Part shown: positions 61,591 through 64,000 of the stretch, one piece after another | Layout of the letters: each line of letters opens with the position of its first letter | Position numbering within the stretch: position 1 is the stretch's first letter | The notes under the pieces: generated by a model | Database searches by the model: none | What the model saw: only the letters and a program-made list of their open reading frames with translations | What the model was told of the DNA's origin: nothing | Translations under genes and position numbers: made by a program | Assembly (NCBI GenBank): GCA_900177435.1 | Contig: FXAI01000012.1 | Coordinates: forward strand, 1-64,000 | Direction of reading: 5' to 3' | From: Alteromonadaceae bacterium Bs31 | GTDB lineage: Bacteria > Pseudomonadota > Gammaproteobacteria > Pseudomonadales > Cellvibrionaceae | Length of the DNA: 64,000 nucleotides

Positions 61591-63717
61591 TTAGAGTGGA
61601 GGATAAGCGTTATCCACCAGAATCTTGAACACTTCTGGGAACCAACGACCAGCATGAGGAGCGTTATCTACCGCACCAGTACCGTACTGAGAATCGTAAC
61701 GGTTTTGAGCGAAAGGATCACACATTGGATCGTGCTGCTTGTTCGGGTCGTTAGGGTCGATGGGGAAGTTTGGATCGGATATACCGTCAGACTCACCTTG
61801 TGGTTTAACCCATACATAAGCATCAACACCTGCATGAGGCTCAGCTTGTGGACGATAGCCTACGCCACCAGACTGGTTACACCAGTTACCACGATGCTCA
61901 CGACGGTCGATACGAGACTCGTTTACGAAGGTATTCAAGTTGGAACTGCTGGAAACACCGCTAGGACGACCTGAACCACCCCAACCGTTACGGCCAGTAT
62001 CAATCAACATACCAATATTACTTGGCAGGCCGCGAGATACCATGGCATTGCGCCAGTCGGTAACAAAGCTCAACTCTTCGAGATAGTTGTTGTACTCGTA
62101 GAAGTCGGCCGACTTGATGGGCATACCACCTACCTGCAGATTAGGATCTGGCAAGTATGGCTCTTCTACAGGGGTGTAGTTAGCGGAGTTACTGACAAAA
62201 CCAGAAATTGGGTTAATACCAGAACCCAGATCACCTACTGCATCGCCAATAAGGTTAACCGCTGGGCCAAAGTTGGAAGACCAACCTAACCAACCGGAGT
62301 GAGCGATATCAACGTAGGAATATACGTTGTCTAAAGTACCCAGCTGTTGCAGCGCATAACGAATCCCATCAACATAACCGCCAGGGCCGTTGGCTTCTGC
62401 ACAATCAGGCTCGTTCAGGTTGGTGATAAGGTTAGGCAGTGAATCCACCTCAATAACGGCAGCAATACGTAATTCTCTGTACTTGCTATCGCTCAGGATA
62501 CTGACAATCTCGCCAATGTAATCATTTTTGTAGATTTCAAAACCGTTTTCAGAAATGCGAAGCTCACCATTTGAGGCAAGAGCAGCACAGTCGCGGTTTG
62601 GCAGATCGTAAACAACAAACTGGAACAAGTTGGCGTTTTGAGCCAGTGCTTCGTCCAGGTGTCCACGTAAACCTAAGCCGTCGCCATCAGCGGGGCCGGC
62701 AATTGCGCCGATACGGTCCATCCAAACGAATGTAGGCTCTCCAGCAATTGCAGAACCACCAGGCTCACCAGCTGCTTTACCAGACCATACGGGATCAACA
62801 TACCACTTAGCACCAACGAAGGGGTTGTCTACACGTGCAATCGGGTCGCCAGAACTTGAAGACGAGCTGCTAGAGGAGCTAGAGCTAGAACTTGAAGAGC
62901 TGGAACTTGAAGAACTGGAGCTGCTGGAACTGGAAGTAGTAGAACCGCTAGAGCTCGAGGAAGAGCTGCTGGAGCTGCTGCTTGAAGAACTAGAGCTACT
63001 GGAGCTGGAGGAAGAGCTGCTGCTACCACACTCAACACCGCCACCACTTGTTGGCGACTGATCGTTGCGGCAGGTTTGCTCACCTATACAGGATGTTCCA
63101 TTCTCGTTACCCCAACCGCTATCCTGATTTTCACAGATGGCGAAGGTACTGTGGCCCCACCAGTTACAAACACAAGCACCACCACCAGATGTACTGGAGG
63201 AAGATGAACTGCTTGAACTTGAGCTTGAAGAACTTGAAGAAGAGCTACTGGTTGAGCCAGTTGAACCGCTTGAAGAACTAGAAGAGCTTGAGGAACTGGA
63301 GGAGCTTGAAGAACTGGACGAGCTTGAAGGACCGCTACTACATACATCACCTGTTACTACGGGTGTCTGGGCTGAACCGCTACCCTTGGTGCCTTGCACG
63401 CCAAACTCTACAGTGCTTCCCGGGTTAATGGTTGAGTTCCAACCAATTGGAGTTGCAGTATAAGGGTTGTTGCCGTCTACACTGGCGTTCCAACCGCTGG
63501 TGCGCTTGGAACCATCGGTATAAGCCCAGCTCACTTCCCAACCATTAATCGGTGTACTGGTGTTATTTGTAATACGAACAGCCGCAGTAAAGCCAGAGCC
63601 CCATTCATTGGATACCACATACTCACATTCTGCAGCTTGTGCAGACGCGTAGCTTGCAGAAATACCAATGCATAACAGGGAAGCTATACGCTTAAAGGTC
63701 TTCCGGGTTAAGTACAT
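61591..63717 (-). CDS. Secreted GH6 cellobiohydrolase with CBM2 and CBM10
   Basis: The protein is 708 residues. Signal peptide to about 28; CBM2 about 30-127 ([20 protein letters not shown] through the paired Cys); poly-Ser; CBM10 about 179-222 ([17 protein letters not shown]); poly-Ser about 228-290; GH6 domain from about 290 to the end. Catalytic Asp376 in LPNRDCAA and Asp425 in [12 protein letters not shown] occupy the family positions; HSGWLGW and [10 protein letters not shown] are other landmarks. The insertions around NWCNQSGG and DPMCDPF fit the loops that cover the tunnel in exo-acting enzymes, so release of cellobiose from the non-reducing end is expected. Single gene with its own terminator. 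Confidence 0.94.
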   Translation of the reverse strand: MYLTRKTFKRIASLLCIGISASYASAQAAECEYVVSNEWGSGFTAAVRITNNTSTPINGWEVSWAYTDGSKRTSGWNASVDGNNPYTATPIGWNSTINPGSTVEFGVQGTKGSGSAQTPVVTGDVCSSGPSSSSSSSSSSSSSSSSSSSSGSTGSTSSSSSSSSSSSSSSSSSSSTSGGGACVCNWWGHSTFAICENQDSGWGNENGTSCIGEQTCRNDQSPTSGGGVECGSSSSSSSSSSSSSSSSSSSSSSSSSSGSTTSSSSSSSSSSSSSSSSSSSSSSSSSSSSGDPIARVDNPFVGAKWYVDPVWSGKAAGEPGGSAIAGEPTFVWMDRIGAIAGPADGDGLGLRGHLDEALAQNANLFQFVVYDLPNRDCAALASNGELRISENGFEIYKNDYIGEIVSILSDSKYRELRIAAVIEVDSLPNLITNLNEPDCAEANGPGGYVDGIRYALQQLGTLDNVYSYVDIAHSGWLGWSSNFGPAVNLIGDAVGDLGSGINPISGFVSNSANYTPVEEPYLPDPNLQVGGMPIKSADFYEYNNYLEELSFVTDWRNAMVSRGLPSNIGMLIDTGRNGWGGSGRPSGVSSSSNLNTFVNESRIDRREHRGNWCNQSGGVGYRPQAEPHAGVDAYVWVKPQGESDGISDPNFPIDPNDPNKQHDPMCDPFAQNRYDSQYGTGAVDNAPHAGRWFPEVFKILVDNAYPPL

Positions 63718-64000
63718 ATGTCATTACCTCTTGTGAAGTAGATTTTTATTGTTTTAAAACTGATTAGCAGCCCATGTAAAGAGCACTACGCATCACAGTT
63801 TCTTGGTTGGGCTCATAACTCTGGCCCCATTCCAGCCAATTCCCAAATATGCGTTACAACACTCGTACACACCGGAAATAGATTTTTGCACCGCACAAAC
63901 CATACTTTTTTCTGATTGCAGCAGAAGCAAAATGAACGTTGGTTGTAGTTTCAACCACACGTAGGAATACTTTGTTTTTATTTTTGTTATTTGTAAGCCT

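Noticed and set aside
62825-63463. Long open frames antisense to the poly-Ser linkers, rich in Glu/Leu or Ala/Val/Pro
   Set aside because: They are shadows of serine codons read in other frames. They have no start signals and match the linkers of the GH6 gene exactly. The same applies at 21975-22779 and 32283-33165.

Overview
The window looks like a chromosomal segment of a marine, polysaccharide-degrading gammaproteobacterium of the Cellvibrionaceae type (Saccharophagus/Teredinibacter-like). The main reason is three modular secreted carbohydrate-active enzymes whose domains are joined by long poly-serine linkers, a habit typical of that group. A lipoprotein xylanase, a GspD-like fragment, HemG, YqhD and RIO1-kinase genes also fit a gammaproteobacterium. 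The assignment is inference from protein recognition only; no database search was possible.

Layout. (1) 0.5-13.3 kb: five tandem genes for small exported two-cysteine proteins, with a sixth paralogue at 12.65 kb. Between them lie a broken REP-associated transposase, REP-like repeats, a lipoprotein gene and a giant 2681-residue exported SpvB/FG-GAP/YD-RHS protein. The lipoprotein start codon overlaps the RHS stop codon, and it may be the partner of the variable RHS tail. (2) 13.5-20.6 kb: RIO1-type kinase, cold-shock protein, membrane LytTR regulator, YfiR-GGDEF diguanylate cyclase, MATE-like exporter and a translationally coupled exported methyltransferase-like protein. (3) 20.8-34.3 kb: PL9 pectate lyase, outer-membrane barrel, exported catalase-peroxidase, a 287-bp MITE-like element with perfect 26-bp inverted ends, GH10 xylanase lipoprotein and CE3 esterase. 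(4) 34.9-42 kb: a charged periplasmic helical protein, a LysR / DJ-1 / YqhD / HemG redox-aldehyde cluster with a candidate operator, a HopJ-family protein, and a lipoprotein in which a degenerate trypsin fold sits between two dockerin-like EF-hand pairs.

(5) 42.4-51.6 kb: an accessory block ending at tRNA-Ala(GGC). It holds a type I restriction-modification operon (small RHH protein, HsdM, HsdS, HsdR, YgjP-like metallopeptidase), a coupled pair resembling effector and immunity genes with a possible caspase-like His/Cys dyad, an IS3-family remnant, and a 110-bp tandem repeat that carries the tRNA 3' end and its terminator. (6) 51.8-57.6 kb: a likely type VI secretion cargo module of ketosynthase-like protein without the catalytic Cys, DUF4150 PAAR-like spike, HEVGH metallopeptidase effector, lipoprotein (possible immunity), a small unknown, an orphan GspD N1-like protein, and a convergent DUF2169 adaptor. 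(7) 57.6-64 kb: gltX, a nitroreductase, a repeat-filled intergenic region, a VIT1/CCC1-type transporter and a GH6 cellobiohydrolase with CBM2 and CBM10.

The best candidates for under-described biology are the exported small-protein family around the RHS gene, the type VI cargo module with its GspD-like orphan, the caspase-like pair in the tRNA-Ala island, and the dockerin-flanked pseudoprotease.
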